45,597 nt of DNA from Flammeovirgaceae bacterium (GTDB taxonomy: Bacteria; Bacteroidota; Bacteroidia; Cytophagales; Cyclobacteriaceae), in assembly GCA_012032815.1 (NCBI GenBank), contig JAAUQD010000009.1, forward strand, positions 1-45,597, given 5' to 3'. The position numbers and the translations under genes are program-made. Below the pieces are notes generated by a model. It worked only from the letters and a program-made list of their open reading frames with translations, was not told where the DNA came from and searched no databases. Numbering within the stretch: position 1 is the first letter of the stretch; each line of letters opens with the position of its first letter. Below are positions 21,837 through 30,317 of this stretch, in pieces.

Positions 21837-22796
21837 TTAGCCTTCTCTGATTAGTAATACCGTGTAAGTAATAAAGGCTGCTAATAAAATAAACGCTTCC
21901 CAGCGATCCAGCTTTCTTTGGTTGATCGTGAACATAAAGATCATAAGCAAGATGGTTGATCCAATCAACACAGCTATATCAAAATTCAAAACGTTGTTGT
22001 ACGGAAGAGGGTTAATCATACTTGTTACACCAAGAATAAGAAATATGTTAAAGATGTTTGATCCAATTACGTTGCCGATAGCTATGTCGGTTTGCTTTTT
22101 GAAAGCGGCTACTGCTGATGTAGCCAATTCAGGGAGTGATGTACCCGCAGCAAGAATAGTAAGCCCGATTAATCTTTCTGAAAGCCCATACCGATGAGCA
22201 ATGCTTACCGCATTTTCAACTACGAGGTTTCCACCGCCAATAAGCATTCCAATTCCTGCCCCCGCAAATAGTAATGATTTTGGCATACTGTAAATTTTAA
22301 CCGGTTCCTGATCTATGTCGGTGGACGTTTTCATTGATCGCCATACATAAAGCAAGAAAAGAAGGAAGAATATAATGAGGACTAAGCCATCAAGCCTGGA
22401 CAGGATGTTTTCATCGTGCCCGGAAATCATTCTATCATTTACCAAAAAGAAAAGCAAACCGGCAGCAACTATTGAAATGGGAATCTCAAAAGCTACAGTA
22501 CTTCGCTGAACTACCAGCGGGTAGATCAATCCTGCAACACCCAAAATAAAAAGAAGATTGAAATTGTTACTCCCTATTATATTGCCAAAAGCCGCGTCAT
22601 TGTAGCCAGAAATGGCTGACATAATGTTGACCAGCATTTCTGGCATCGATGTGCCAAAAGCAACCACCGTTAATCCAATGGCAAGATTAGATACATTGTA
22701 TTTCTTGGCTACCGATGCTGAACCACTAACCAAAAAATCAGCCCCTTTAATCAATACGATGAACCCCGCCACTAATAGAATTAGCTCGAGGATCAT
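21837..22796 (-). CDS. Calcium/sodium antiporter (CaCA family, YrbG-like)
   Basis: 319-aa membrane protein made of two inverted repeats with about ten helices. The two alpha-repeat motifs are clear: AFGTSMPEMLVN followed by GNIIGSNNFN in the first half, and AAGTSLPELATS followed by GNVIGSNIFN in the second, which form the cation-binding core of Na+/Ca2+ exchangers. No large cytoplasmic loop is present, as expected for a bacterial YrbG-like form. It is convergent with nhaD. Whether K+ or other ions are carried cannot be told. Confidence 0.93.
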   Translation of the reverse strand: MILELILLVAGFIVLIKGADFLVSGSASVAKKYNVSNLAIGLTVVAFGTSMPEMLVNIMSAISGYNDAAFGNIIGSNNFNLLFILGVAGLIYPLVVQRSTVAFEIPISIVAAGLLFFLVNDRMISGHDENILSRLDGLVLIIFFLLFLLYVWRSMKTSTDIDQEPVKIYSMPKSLLFAGAGIGMLIGGGNLVVENAVSIAHRYGLSERLIGLTILAAGTSLPELATSAVAAFKKQTDIAIGNVIGSNIFNIFLILGVTSMINPLPYNNVLNFDIAVLIGSTILLMIFMFTINQRKLDRWEAFILLAAFITYTVLLIREG

Positions 22797-22872
22797 AGAT
22801 TAATAAATTGATTGATTGTCGGAGAAGATGGTAATGTCAAATTAACGTTGGTCATTAGGGGTAAGGCTAAAC

Positions 22873-22880
22873 CAAATGTA
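22873..22880 (-). promoter_or_regulatory. Putative -7 element upstream of the Ca/Na antiporter
   Basis: On the minus strand this reads TACATTTG, an exact TAnnTTTG match, about 77 bases before the antiporter start. The -33 position has CTTT rather than TTTG. Confidence 0.4.
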
Positions 22881-22903
22881 TCAATTTTTAACATTAAAAA
22901 AAG

Positions 22904-24133
22904 CTACCCCAGTAGTGTTTTTAGAGCGATTTCAAGCGACTTTTCAGCAATCTGAGTTTTAGACGGATTTGCGCTATGCACTTTTTCCATGGCATTGTGG
23001 ATGGTATTCGAAATGTCGTTAAAAATACTTTGATCGGTCATTAAGACTTCATTCTCCATGAAATAGGCAAACACGCGGGCCATACCACAGTTGGCAATAA
23101 AATCAGGGATGACCGAAAAATTTTGATCCGCGTATAATCCGGTAGGTCCAAAAAATATTTCCGGGTCAGCAAAAGGAACATTCGCACCACAGGCAATCAG
23201 TTCAAGTTTGGTGGCAATCATGCGCTCCACCATTTGCTTAGTAATCAACCGTGATGCCGCTGCGGGTATAAAAATTTCAAAATCCAGATCCCATATTTTA
23301 TGATCAACTATTTCATAAGACAGCAGATCCCTCGTAACAAGCTGTGTTCCGGCCCGATTCAAAACCAATTCGCGAATGCCATCAAGATCATACCCGGCTT
23401 GATTGATAACACCACCCTCGCGCGTGACAATGCCCACAACCCGAGCTCCCATCTGAGTAAGATAAAATCCAGCTGCAGCGCCTACATTGCCCCATCCCTG
23501 AAGCACTACGCGTTTGCCTTCTACATGACCTCCCCAAAGTTCATAATAATGTTTCACAGACTGCGCCACGCCATATCCGGTGCACATGTCTGCAATTGTA
23601 TATTTTTTAGAAAATCCCGGAGTATACTGTTCATCTTCAATAAGCTTCACCACGCCCTGACGCAATTGTCCTATTCGATTTACCTTTTGAGGTTCTGTAG
23701 GCCGGTAGTGGCCATTGAAAACTCCTTCTTGCGGATGCCAAAGTCCAACGTCCTCGGTTATGGGAATTACTTCATGAGACTCATCAACATTCAAATCTCC
23801 GCCCGTACCGTAATAGTATTTAAGTAAGGGCATAACGGCTGCATACCAGCGGCCGAGTACTTCTGCCTTTCTCGGATCGTTCGGATTAAAATTTATTCCG
23901 GATTTGGCTCCTCCAATGGGTGGACCCGAAACAGTAAATTTCACTTCCATGGTTTTAGCCAGAGATTCAACTTCTCGTTTGTCAAGTCCCGGCCGCATAC
24001 GGGTTCCTCCACCGGCTGCTCCCCCTCGCAAAGAATTTATGACTACCCAACCCTCAGCATCCGTTTCGGAATCCTTCCATTCAAAAACTATTTCAGGCTT
24101 TTTATTCTCAAATTTATCAAGCAGGTCTTTCAT
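22904..24133 (-). CDS. Glu/Leu/Phe/Val dehydrogenase
   Basis: NAD(P)-dependent oxidative deamination of an amino acid, most likely glutamate or a branched-chain one. The substrate-binding region has RGGAAGGGTRMRPG and the catalytic lysine motif PPIGGAKSGI; the Rossmann part has LQGWGNVGAAAGFYL. The 409-aa length fits this superfamily. The GGGTRM wording is nearer the leucine/valine-type and Bacteroidota variant forms than classical hexameric glutamate dehydrogenase, so I leave the substrate open. The frame is intact. It lies 64 bases downstream of anmK on the same strand. Confidence 0.85.
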   Translation of the reverse strand: MKDLLDKFENKKPEIVFEWKDSETDAEGWVVINSLRGGAAGGGTRMRPGLDKREVESLAKTMEVKFTVSGPPIGGAKSGINFNPNDPRKAEVLGRWYAAVMPLLKYYYGTGGDLNVDESHEVIPITEDVGLWHPQEGVFNGHYRPTEPQKVNRIGQLRQGVVKLIEDEQYTPGFSKKYTIADMCTGYGVAQSVKHYYELWGGHVEGKRVVLQGWGNVGAAAGFYLTQMGARVVGIVTREGGVINQAGYDLDGIRELVLNRAGTQLVTRDLLSYEIVDHKIWDLDFEIFIPAAASRLITKQMVERMIATKLELIACGANVPFADPEIFFGPTGLYADQNFSVIPDFIANCGMARVFAYFMENEVLMTDQSIFNDISNTIHNAMEKVHSANPSKTQIAEKSLEIALKTLLG

Positions 24134-24197
24134 CCGTTTTAAGCTTTTGACTGATTATTCACAATTGATCCCGAGCAAGAATCTTTTGATGCTCCGG

Positions 24198-25244
24198 TTA
24201 CGCTACAATACACATTTTTTCATTACGCAGGCGAAGGACTCCAAGGAATCCAAAAATAATGGCTTCCTTAAATTCAATAATTTCTTTGCGGGGAATCACA
24301 AGTTGAAATGGTGAACCAAGTTTCGCTTTTATAGTGGAGATCAAATATGTATTGAATGCTCCTCCTCCCGTTACGAGCAGCTTACCTTTTTGGCCACTGA
24401 AACGAAGAGCTTGTTCGATTTCATTGGCGATTGATTGGTGAAACGTCCTCAATCGATCCTCCATCCTAATTCGTTTGTCGGACAACATGTTGGAGAATTC
24501 AGATTCGTATAGTTCTCTGCTTAGAGAAGGTTTCGCGGGTCGAAGTTTATCATACAGTAAAGTGATCTTTTTCAACAGTACATGATTCACCTTTCCCTGA
24601 GATGCCAGTCTTCCCTGATTGTCAAATTCCATATCTGCCTCTTTCACTATTTCATTCAATGCCATATTCGTAAAGCATACATCAAATGCTTTTCGCTGTT
24701 TATTTTTTTCAAACGATAGATTTGCAATACCACCCAGATTTAAACACACATTGAAATCTGCAAACAAATGACGATCGCCAACCGGTACCAAAGGAGCGCC
24801 TTGTCCATTCAACGCAACATCCAGTTGTCTGAAATTATAGACAACCGTAATTCCTGTAGCGGAGTAAATGTCGTTTCCATTTCCAATTTGGTATGTGAAT
24901 CCCTTTTCGGGCTGATGAAACACAGTATGTCCATGTGAAGAAATCAGATCAACTTTATTTCCCCTTACATTCTGAATGAATTCGTTGCAGAGTTCACCAA
25001 GGTACTTTCCATATTCACCATCCAATTGGTGAAGCGCTTCAGAACTCAGCGTATGCGCTGATGCCAGTTTTCTTTTCCAGGCTGTCGAATACTTAATTGT
25101 TTTTACCCGTAATAGTTTATAAGCCCACTTTTTATTGTTCACCGTAAATTGACAGTACGCCAAATCCACGCCATCCAATGATGTGCCTGACATGATACCG
25201 ACAACTCGATAGGTCTTTCTCGATTTAGAATTTTTATTTACCAT
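24198..25244 (-). CDS. anmK: Anhydro-N-acetylmuramic acid kinase
   Basis: Peptidoglycan recycling enzyme that opens and phosphorylates 1,6-anhydro-MurNAc to MurNAc-6-phosphate. The P-loop-like GIMSGTSLDGVDLAYC is at about residues 17-32, DLISSHGHTVFHQP and the NLGGIANLS adenine-region motif follow, and LLVTGGGAFNTYL closes the ATP site. At 348 aa it is slightly shorter than the E. coli enzyme (~370), typical of this phylum. The ATG at 25244 gives ~15 residues before the motif. A 236-base gap separates it from the divergent outer-membrane gene. Confidence 0.92.
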   Translation of the reverse strand: MVNKNSKSRKTYRVVGIMSGTSLDGVDLAYCQFTVNNKKWAYKLLRVKTIKYSTAWKRKLASAHTLSSEALHQLDGEYGKYLGELCNEFIQNVRGNKVDLISSHGHTVFHQPEKGFTYQIGNGNDIYSATGITVVYNFRQLDVALNGQGAPLVPVGDRHLFADFNVCLNLGGIANLSFEKNKQRKAFDVCFTNMALNEIVKEADMEFDNQGRLASQGKVNHVLLKKITLLYDKLRPAKPSLSRELYESEFSNMLSDKRIRMEDRLRTFHQSIANEIEQALRFSGQKGKLLVTGGGAFNTYLISTIKAKLGSPFQLVIPRKEIIEFKEAIIFGFLGVLRLRNEKMCIVA

Positions 25245-25401
25245 GTGGCACTAATGTAACAAAATCGCCAATGCCTTCTTTAAATTGACTTAAACGAACC
25301 AAGCCCTAAACCATGGAACGAAGTACCTCATCATTGACTGCACTGCTCTTCTCAGATTTCTAACCCAATTAGTTCGAATTTACATTTGGCTCAATTTGTT
25401 T

Positions 25402-25432
25402 TTTGAAAAGCGAACGAAACACCCCATATTTG
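25402..25432 (+). promoter_or_regulatory. Promoter of the outer-membrane/TPR/lptC run
   Basis: TTTG 25402-25405, 19-base spacer, CATATTTG 25425-25432, one mismatch from TAnnTTTG, 48 bases before the start codon. The rest of the 25245-25480 gap holds no other feature that I recognise. Confidence 0.6.
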
Positions 25433-25480
25433 TGCCCCTGAATTGATCCCTTAATACTGATATTAGGATTTTCTTCATAC

Positions 25481-26758
25481 ATGCTGGATCGTAGACGCAT
25501 TACCATCACTATACTATGTGTTGCCTTGATAGAGTCAATGGTATTTGCACAGGCTGCCCGTACCCCCTATTCCTCTTTTGGAATTGGTGAATATTTTGGT
25601 CCTGCCATGGTTCACAATCAGGGGATGGCAGGAGTTGGAATAAGCAATCCCCAGTACTGGTTCTTAAACAACCAAAACCCCGCTCTGTTACCGTTTAATA
25701 CACTTACCGTTTTTGAAGCGGGTTATATTGGTGAGGTCCGTAAAGTGAAAGGCAACGAATCTGAAGAACGAAATGGTAATGGTAATTTAAATTACCTGGC
25801 TCTTGGGGTACCGGTTAAGCCAGGGAGGTGGTCTTCATCAGGAGGGTTGATGCCCTATACTAACGTAAATTATAAGATTGAATATCTATCGAGTGTGGTT
25901 GGCAGTGCTTCAGACACTATAGTTGTTTTAGAAACAGGTAGTGGAGGAATAAATGAAGTATTTTGGTCGAATGGGGTACGCATTAACAAGGATTTTTCTT
26001 TGGGGCTAAAAGCCAGTTATTTATTTAGCTCTATTGATAACGATTACACCAACACATTACTAAGCTCAGATCAGATATCCCAATATGAAGTGACACTTAA
26101 TGAAAAGCAGTACTATAGCGACTTTACATTCACGGCCGGAGCAGCGTTTAACAAAGATTCTATTACACGGAATAATTATAAAATTAATATTGGGGCTGTT
26201 TATACTTTTAAATCCAACATCAGGACTACATTTTCGCAGCAGTTTGAGCGAAGCAACTCTTTTGGCGTTGTTGATACGCTGGTGATCTCAAAAGACCAGA
26301 TAACACAATCCGTTTTTCCTCCGGGTTTTGGCGTGGGAGCATCTTTTGGAAAGGGTGAATACTGGCTAATTGGTGCTGATTTCGTCTATCTCGATTATTT
26401 ACAATTCCAGGATTTCCAGGGGCAAAACCCCGGAACGCAAGCCGCATGGAAAGCATCGCTGGGGGGTGAGTTTACACCTAATCCAAATTCAGTGAGCAGT
26501 TACTTCAATAGGGTGACTTACCGAACGGGTGTAAGCCTTGAGAATTATCCTTATTTGATTAATGGTGAGGCTGTTCGGGATTTTGGCATTAATTTTGGGT
26601 TTTCTTTGCCGGTAAGCCGGATTTCAAGCATTGATATGGCTTTTAAATTTGGAACCCGGGGAGACGTAGCTAAAAATACGATTGAAGAGTCCTACTTTAA
26701 GATTTATTTGGGAGTGACTTTCAACGATCAATGGTTTATAAAAAGAAGGTTTGATTAA
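25481..26758 (+). CDS. Outer-membrane beta-barrel protein
   Basis: 425 aa with an N-terminal signal (ends VFAQA) and many alternating hydrophobic strands with aromatic ends; the chain finishes FNDQWFIKRRFD, the sort of aromatic C-terminal strand found in outer-membrane barrels. Early motifs PYSSFGIGEYFGPAMVHNQGMAGVGIS and NNQNPALLP resemble FadL/OmpP1-like proteins of Bacteroidota, where NPA follows a G-M-G segment. No ligand can be inferred. It is followed by the TPR protein after seven bases, so the two may act together at the outer membrane. Confidence 0.7.
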   Translation: MLDRRRITITILCVALIESMVFAQAARTPYSSFGIGEYFGPAMVHNQGMAGVGISNPQYWFLNNQNPALLPFNTLTVFEAGYIGEVRKVKGNESEERNGNGNLNYLALGVPVKPGRWSSSGGLMPYTNVNYKIEYLSSVVGSASDTIVVLETGSGGINEVFWSNGVRINKDFSLGLKASYLFSSIDNDYTNTLLSSDQISQYEVTLNEKQYYSDFTFTAGAAFNKDSITRNNYKINIGAVYTFKSNIRTTFSQQFERSNSFGVVDTLVISKDQITQSVFPPGFGVGASFGKGEYWLIGADFVYLDYLQFQDFQGQNPGTQAAWKASLGGEFTPNPNSVSSYFNRVTYRTGVSLENYPYLINGEAVRDFGINFGFSLPVSRISSIDMAFKFGTRGDVAKNTIEESYFKIYLGVTFNDQWFIKRRFD

Positions 26759-26765
26759 ACGAATT

Positions 26766-28102
26766 ATGTTAACTAAGAAAATGAAGAATTTAATTTTAAC
26801 AACTACTGCAGTATTGGCAAGCAGTGTATTTGCCTGGTCACAATGTAAAGAGGTTGTTTGGCCGGAGAATCGCGCTAAAGCGGAAGAGTCTGTTGCGATT
26901 TATGGAGATGCATTAACCACAAAGAACTACCGTGGTGCCACCAAAGCCCTTCAATGGATGTTGGTAAATGCTCCCAATTGGAATACCAAATTATATATTG
27001 ATGGAGCGGACATCTATGACAATCTTGCCAGCGCTGAGAAGGATCCGGCAAAAAAGGAAATTCTGATTGACTCCATGCTGCTGATGTACGAACTCAGAAT
27101 AAAATTCTGTAATGATGAAATTAACGTACTGAATCGGGAAGCCTTCGCAGCCTATAAATTCAGGATCAACAATAAAACCAAGGCTGAAGATCTTTTAACT
27201 CTGTTTGATCGAGTGAGCAAAGTAAGTGGCACCCAAATTTTTGATTCCAATCTGGTGGCCTATATGCAGGTAGTTCGGGCAAATAAGGTGTATAACAGTT
27301 TATCAGACGACAAGATTCTTGATCGATATGATCAGATCATATCAGCTATTGACAGCAAAATCAAAAAAGCCCAATCTGAAAACAAAGCTCAGGATGTTGA
27401 AAAACTAAAGAGTTATAAAACCGTTGTGGACGACCTTCTGATCGGAATGGTGAAAGTGGATTGTGATTTTGTAAAGAAAAACCTGGAGCCGAAATACCGT
27501 CAAAACCCAAATGATATGACATTGGCAAAAAGAATATTCTCTTTTATGCTGCAGGAAAGTGTACGGATGATCCCTTATGGTTAGAAACTGGTGAGGCAAT
27601 TAACAAAGTGGAGCAGGATTATGGTCTTGCCAAGAATCTTGCTTTGAAGTACTTGAGTGCCGACAACTATGATAAAGCTATTCCTTTGTTTAAAGAGGCC
27701 GTTGAGCTGGCTAAAACTCCTTCTGAGAAATCAGAAATGCTAATATACCTAGGAAGCATTGAAGCTAAAAGAGGTACAAAGTCCGGGGCGCGTGAAATCT
27801 TCCGCCAGGCTGCCGCGGCAGATCCATCTAACAAGGAACCTTACGAGAAGATTGGAGACTTGTATATGAACAGTGTTGCCGATTGCTCAAAACAAAAAAG
27901 TTTAGCTGAAGACAGATTGGTGTATATCGCTGCGTATGATATGTATTTACGTGCCGGTAATAATGCTAAAATGGCTCAGGCGAAATCACAATTTCCTTCC
28001 ACAACGGAGATTTTTGAACAAGACTGGAAAGAAGGTGATTCAAAGCGGATTGATTGCTGGGTTGGAGAAACGGTTTCACTAAAGACACGTGGCAAAGATT
28101 AA
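26766..28102 (+). CDS. Exported TPR-repeat protein (one frameshift)
   Basis: Secreted protein, signal MKNLILTTTAVLASSVFAWSQ, with helical repeats: TPR-like units in the C-terminal third (NYDKAIPLFKEAVELAK, EAKRGTKSGAREIFRQAAAADPSNKEPYEKIGDLY). Repaired length is ~445 aa. The frame breaks at ~27551; adding one G restores MLAGKCTDDPLWLETGEAINKVEQ. Start choice: ATG 26766 or, five codons later, 26781; the second fits the signal better. It lies between an outer-membrane barrel and lptC, suggesting an accessory role in envelope assembly, but no direct function is visible. Confidence 0.75.
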
Positions 28103-28122
28103 TCGATCAAATAAATAGAACG

Positions 28123-28152
28123 AAGCCGATTCTTAATGGGATCGGCTTTTTT
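28123..28152 (+). terminator. Intrinsic terminator between the TPR gene and lptC
   Basis: 8-bp stem AAGCCGAT / ATCGGCTT with the 10-base loop 28131-28140, then Ts to 28152. It ends seven bases before the lptC ATG, so it probably attenuates rather than fully separates the two genes. Confidence 0.7.
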
Positions 28153-28158
28153 ATTCTC

Positions 28159-28677
28159 ATGAAAAGACTCCTCATCCTGGCCACACCCTTTATTTTCCTG
28201 AGTTGCGAACCTCAGGAAAACCAGCAGATTATTTTGTATGAAGGTCCTTCTAAAGAGGGCGATAAGGTTGAAGTCTATCATTCTGAAGGAGAGCATGTAA
28301 AGGTAAAAATGATTGCCGATAAATATTTAGAACTTCAAAACGGTGATCTTGAGTTTCCTCAAGGCATCTACCTTGAGTTTTATGATGAGGCTGGTGCTTT
28401 ATCATCAACATTGATAGCCAATTCTGCTTACTACTTTAAGGACGAGGACAAATGGCGGGGCAGAGGAAAAGTAGAAGTGAAGAATATTCTTAAAAATGAA
28501 CAACTCAATACGGAGGAATTATTCTGGAAGCCGGACACCCAAAAAATATTTACCGATAAATTTGTAACAATACGTTTAGCCGCGGAGGTTATTTATGGTA
28601 CCGGGCTGATGGCCAACCAGGACTTATCGTCATACACCATTACTAAACCTGCCGGTGAATTCGTTATTGAAGACTAA
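28159..28677 (+). CDS. lptC: LPS export protein LptC (lipoprotein form)
   Basis: Bridges the inner-membrane LptB2FG complex to LptA in lipopolysaccharide transport. The N-terminus MKRLLILATPFIFLSCEPQ ends in a lipobox (FLSC), so it is predicted to be a lipoprotein anchored by Cys16, unlike the single-helix anchor of E. coli LptC. The remaining ~150 residues form a strand-rich OstA-like domain (KMIADKYLELQNGDLEFPQGIYLEFYD). ATG 28159 is chosen; an upstream in-frame start at 28054 would overlap the TPR gene and has no signal. It is followed by the small membrane protein and the CNNM gene. Confidence 0.85.
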   Translation: MKRLLILATPFIFLSCEPQENQQIILYEGPSKEGDKVEVYHSEGEHVKVKMIADKYLELQNGDLEFPQGIYLEFYDEAGALSSTLIANSAYYFKDEDKWRGRGKVEVKNILKNEQLNTEELFWKPDTQKIFTDKFVTIRLAAEVIYGTGLMANQDLSSYTITKPAGEFVIED

Positions 28678-28698
28678 TCAGCAATCACTGTAATTCTT

Positions 28699-28706
28699 TA
28701 TCTTTG
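28699..28706 (+). promoter_or_regulatory. Putative -7 element upstream of the small membrane protein
   Basis: TATCTTTG matches TAnnTTTG and is eight bases before the ATG. No -33 TTTG is found at the right distance, so support is partial. Confidence 0.35.
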
Positions 28707-28713
28707 CCCTCTC

Positions 28714-28869
28714 ATGAAATTGATTGATGCACTGCTCTTATCCTTAGCAGCTGTCTTTATTATAATAGGTATTTATGAAGTAATGACCCAGGGACTTGGC
28801 CATGCCTATTGGTCAATCATGTTGTCCATGGTATTGTTTTTTGTATACGTAATCCGAAAGCGAAAATAG
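28714..28869 (+). CDS. Small two-helix membrane protein
   Basis: 51 aa starting MKLIDALLLSLAAVFIIIGI, with two hydrophobic helices (about 5-22 and 31-46) joined by the short loop EVMTQGLGHA, and a basic tail IRKRK placing the C-terminus in the cytoplasm. It ends immediately at the ATG of the CNNM-CBS gene (TAG followed by ATG), so the two are probably co-translated. I do not recognise a function. The same position in related genomes is, to my recollection, often occupied by a similarly small hypothetical protein, so it may belong functionally to the neighbouring envelope genes. Confidence 0.7.
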   Translation: MKLIDALLLSLAAVFIIIGIYEVMTQGLGHAYWSIMLSMVLFFVYVIRKRK

Positions 28870-30144
28870 ATGGACACCAGCCTACTGCCACTTATTCTTG
28901 CCGCATTAGTGTTTTCCTTCTTTTTTCAGGAATTGAAATCGCTTTCATCTCTTCCAATAAACTTCAAATTGAACTGCAAGGCAAGCAAGGATATTTATGG
29001 GGGCGCATCATGTCACGGTTTGTCAAAAACCAGACTGGTTTATAGGTACCATTTTGATTGGCAATACGCTTTCTCTCGTGCTTTTCGGTATTCTATTAGC
29101 CCAGTTTTTTGAACCGTACCTGATTTCGGTATTACCAGAAAGTTTGAATAACGACATTTCCTTGTTGTTTATCCAAACGTTACTCTCCACTTCCATCATA
29201 CTTTTCTCCGCGGAGTTTCTTCCGAAAAGTATTTTTCTAATCAACCCAAATCGGATGCTGGCGATTTCCGCTATTCCGTTCAGAATCATCTATTTCATCT
29301 TGTCTCCTATCACTTTGGTTATTGTTTCGCTCTCCAAGTTTGTTATCAAATCGATATTCAGGCTCGAGTACTCTGAGCAGCGCCCTGTTTTTGGACTGAC
29401 CGATCTTGATTACTATTGAAGAATACACGGAACGTAAAACATGAAGATGAAGATCTTGATCTGGATAAAAAGATTTTACATAATGCTCTTGAATTCAAAA
29501 CGGTTAAAATCCGGGAGTGCATGATTCCTCGCCCTGAAATCGTTTCTGTAAATATTGATGATGGAATAGATGTGTTGACGCAGGCTTTTGTAGAAAGCGG
29601 ACATTCAAAAATTCTTATCTACAGAAAATCAGTTGATGATGTTATTGGGTATTGCCATTCATCTGCGTTGTTTCAACGGCCATCTACGATATCTGAAATA
29701 TTAACACCCATCATTATCGTGCAGGAAACGATGATGGCCAACGAATTGATGATTCAGTTTATTCAAGAGCGAAAGAGCCTGGCGGTAGTCGTTGATGAGT
29801 TTGGCGGAACGTCCGGGTTGGTAAGTATGGAAGATATCATTGAAGAAATCTTTGGAGAAATCGAAGACGAACATGATGAGTCTGATCTGGTGGCTGAAAA
29901 ACTTGATGAGAAAACGTTTTTGCTCAGTGCCCGTCATGAAATTGATTATTTGAACGAACATTTTGGATGGCACCTACCCCACGGAGAGTACGAGACACTG
30001 GGCGGACTAATTCTATCGTATATGGCTGATATCCCTCAAAAAGGGGAATCTATCATAGTTCCACCGTACACGTTAATCATTCAAAGTACCCAGGAAAACC
30101 GAATTGAAACGGTTCGGTTAGAGATTGCAGAAGACGCTCAGTAG
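28870..30144 (+). CDS. CNNM/CBS/CorC_HlyC-domain membrane protein (three frameshifts)
   Basis: Cation (Mg2+-type) transport or GldE-like family, often labelled hemolysin but not a toxin. The CNNM domain (about residues 1-190) has four helices; FSGIEIAFISSNKLQIELQ and NPDWFIGTILIGNTLSL are the family signatures. A CBS pair follows (VRECMIPRPE-type IRECMIPRPEIV, then VVVDEFGGTSGLVSMEDIIEEIFGEI), and the CorC_HlyC domain closes the protein. The frame breaks at the T run 28921-28926, at AAAAACC 29025-29031 and at ATTG 29415-29418, each restored by one base. Repaired length is ~425 aa, normal. Three breaks in ~500 bases is the densest cluster in the window. Confidence 0.82.
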
Positions 30145-30213
30145 GTAAAGAGCGATTTATACCTAATTGCCTGAAAGCCAATTCGATTAATAGGGTAATA
30201 TTTATTCTCAGCC

Positions 30214-30244
30214 TTTGCCTAATTCATATAACAGGCTAAATTTG
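30214..30244 (+). promoter_or_regulatory. Promoter of the PpiD-like foldase gene
   Basis: TTTG 30214-30217, 19-base spacer, TAAATTTG 30237-30244: exact match to the Bacteroidota pattern, about 73 bases before the start codon. The 173-base gap after the CNNM gene holds nothing else that I see. Confidence 0.7.
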
Positions 30245-30317
30245 CGGCTCTTCTAACCGATCGGATTGACTCTCGGGCGTGTAGTGAGAAATAAGTACAA
30301 GAAAATAGAATCCTGAT

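Noticed and set aside
23300-23827. A 175-residue open frame on the plus strand
   Set aside because: It lies entirely antisense to the intact amino-acid dehydrogenase gene, has no family motif or start signal, and its composition is that of a reverse-strand shadow.
28123-28152. Riboswitch in front of lptC
   Set aside because: It is a simple hairpin with a T run, fully explained as an intrinsic terminator; no additional paired structure is apparent.
28870-30144. Hemolysin/toxin function for the CNNM-CBS gene
   Set aside because: The hemolysin label of this family is historical. CNNM, CBS and CorC_HlyC domains point to cation transport or a related membrane role.
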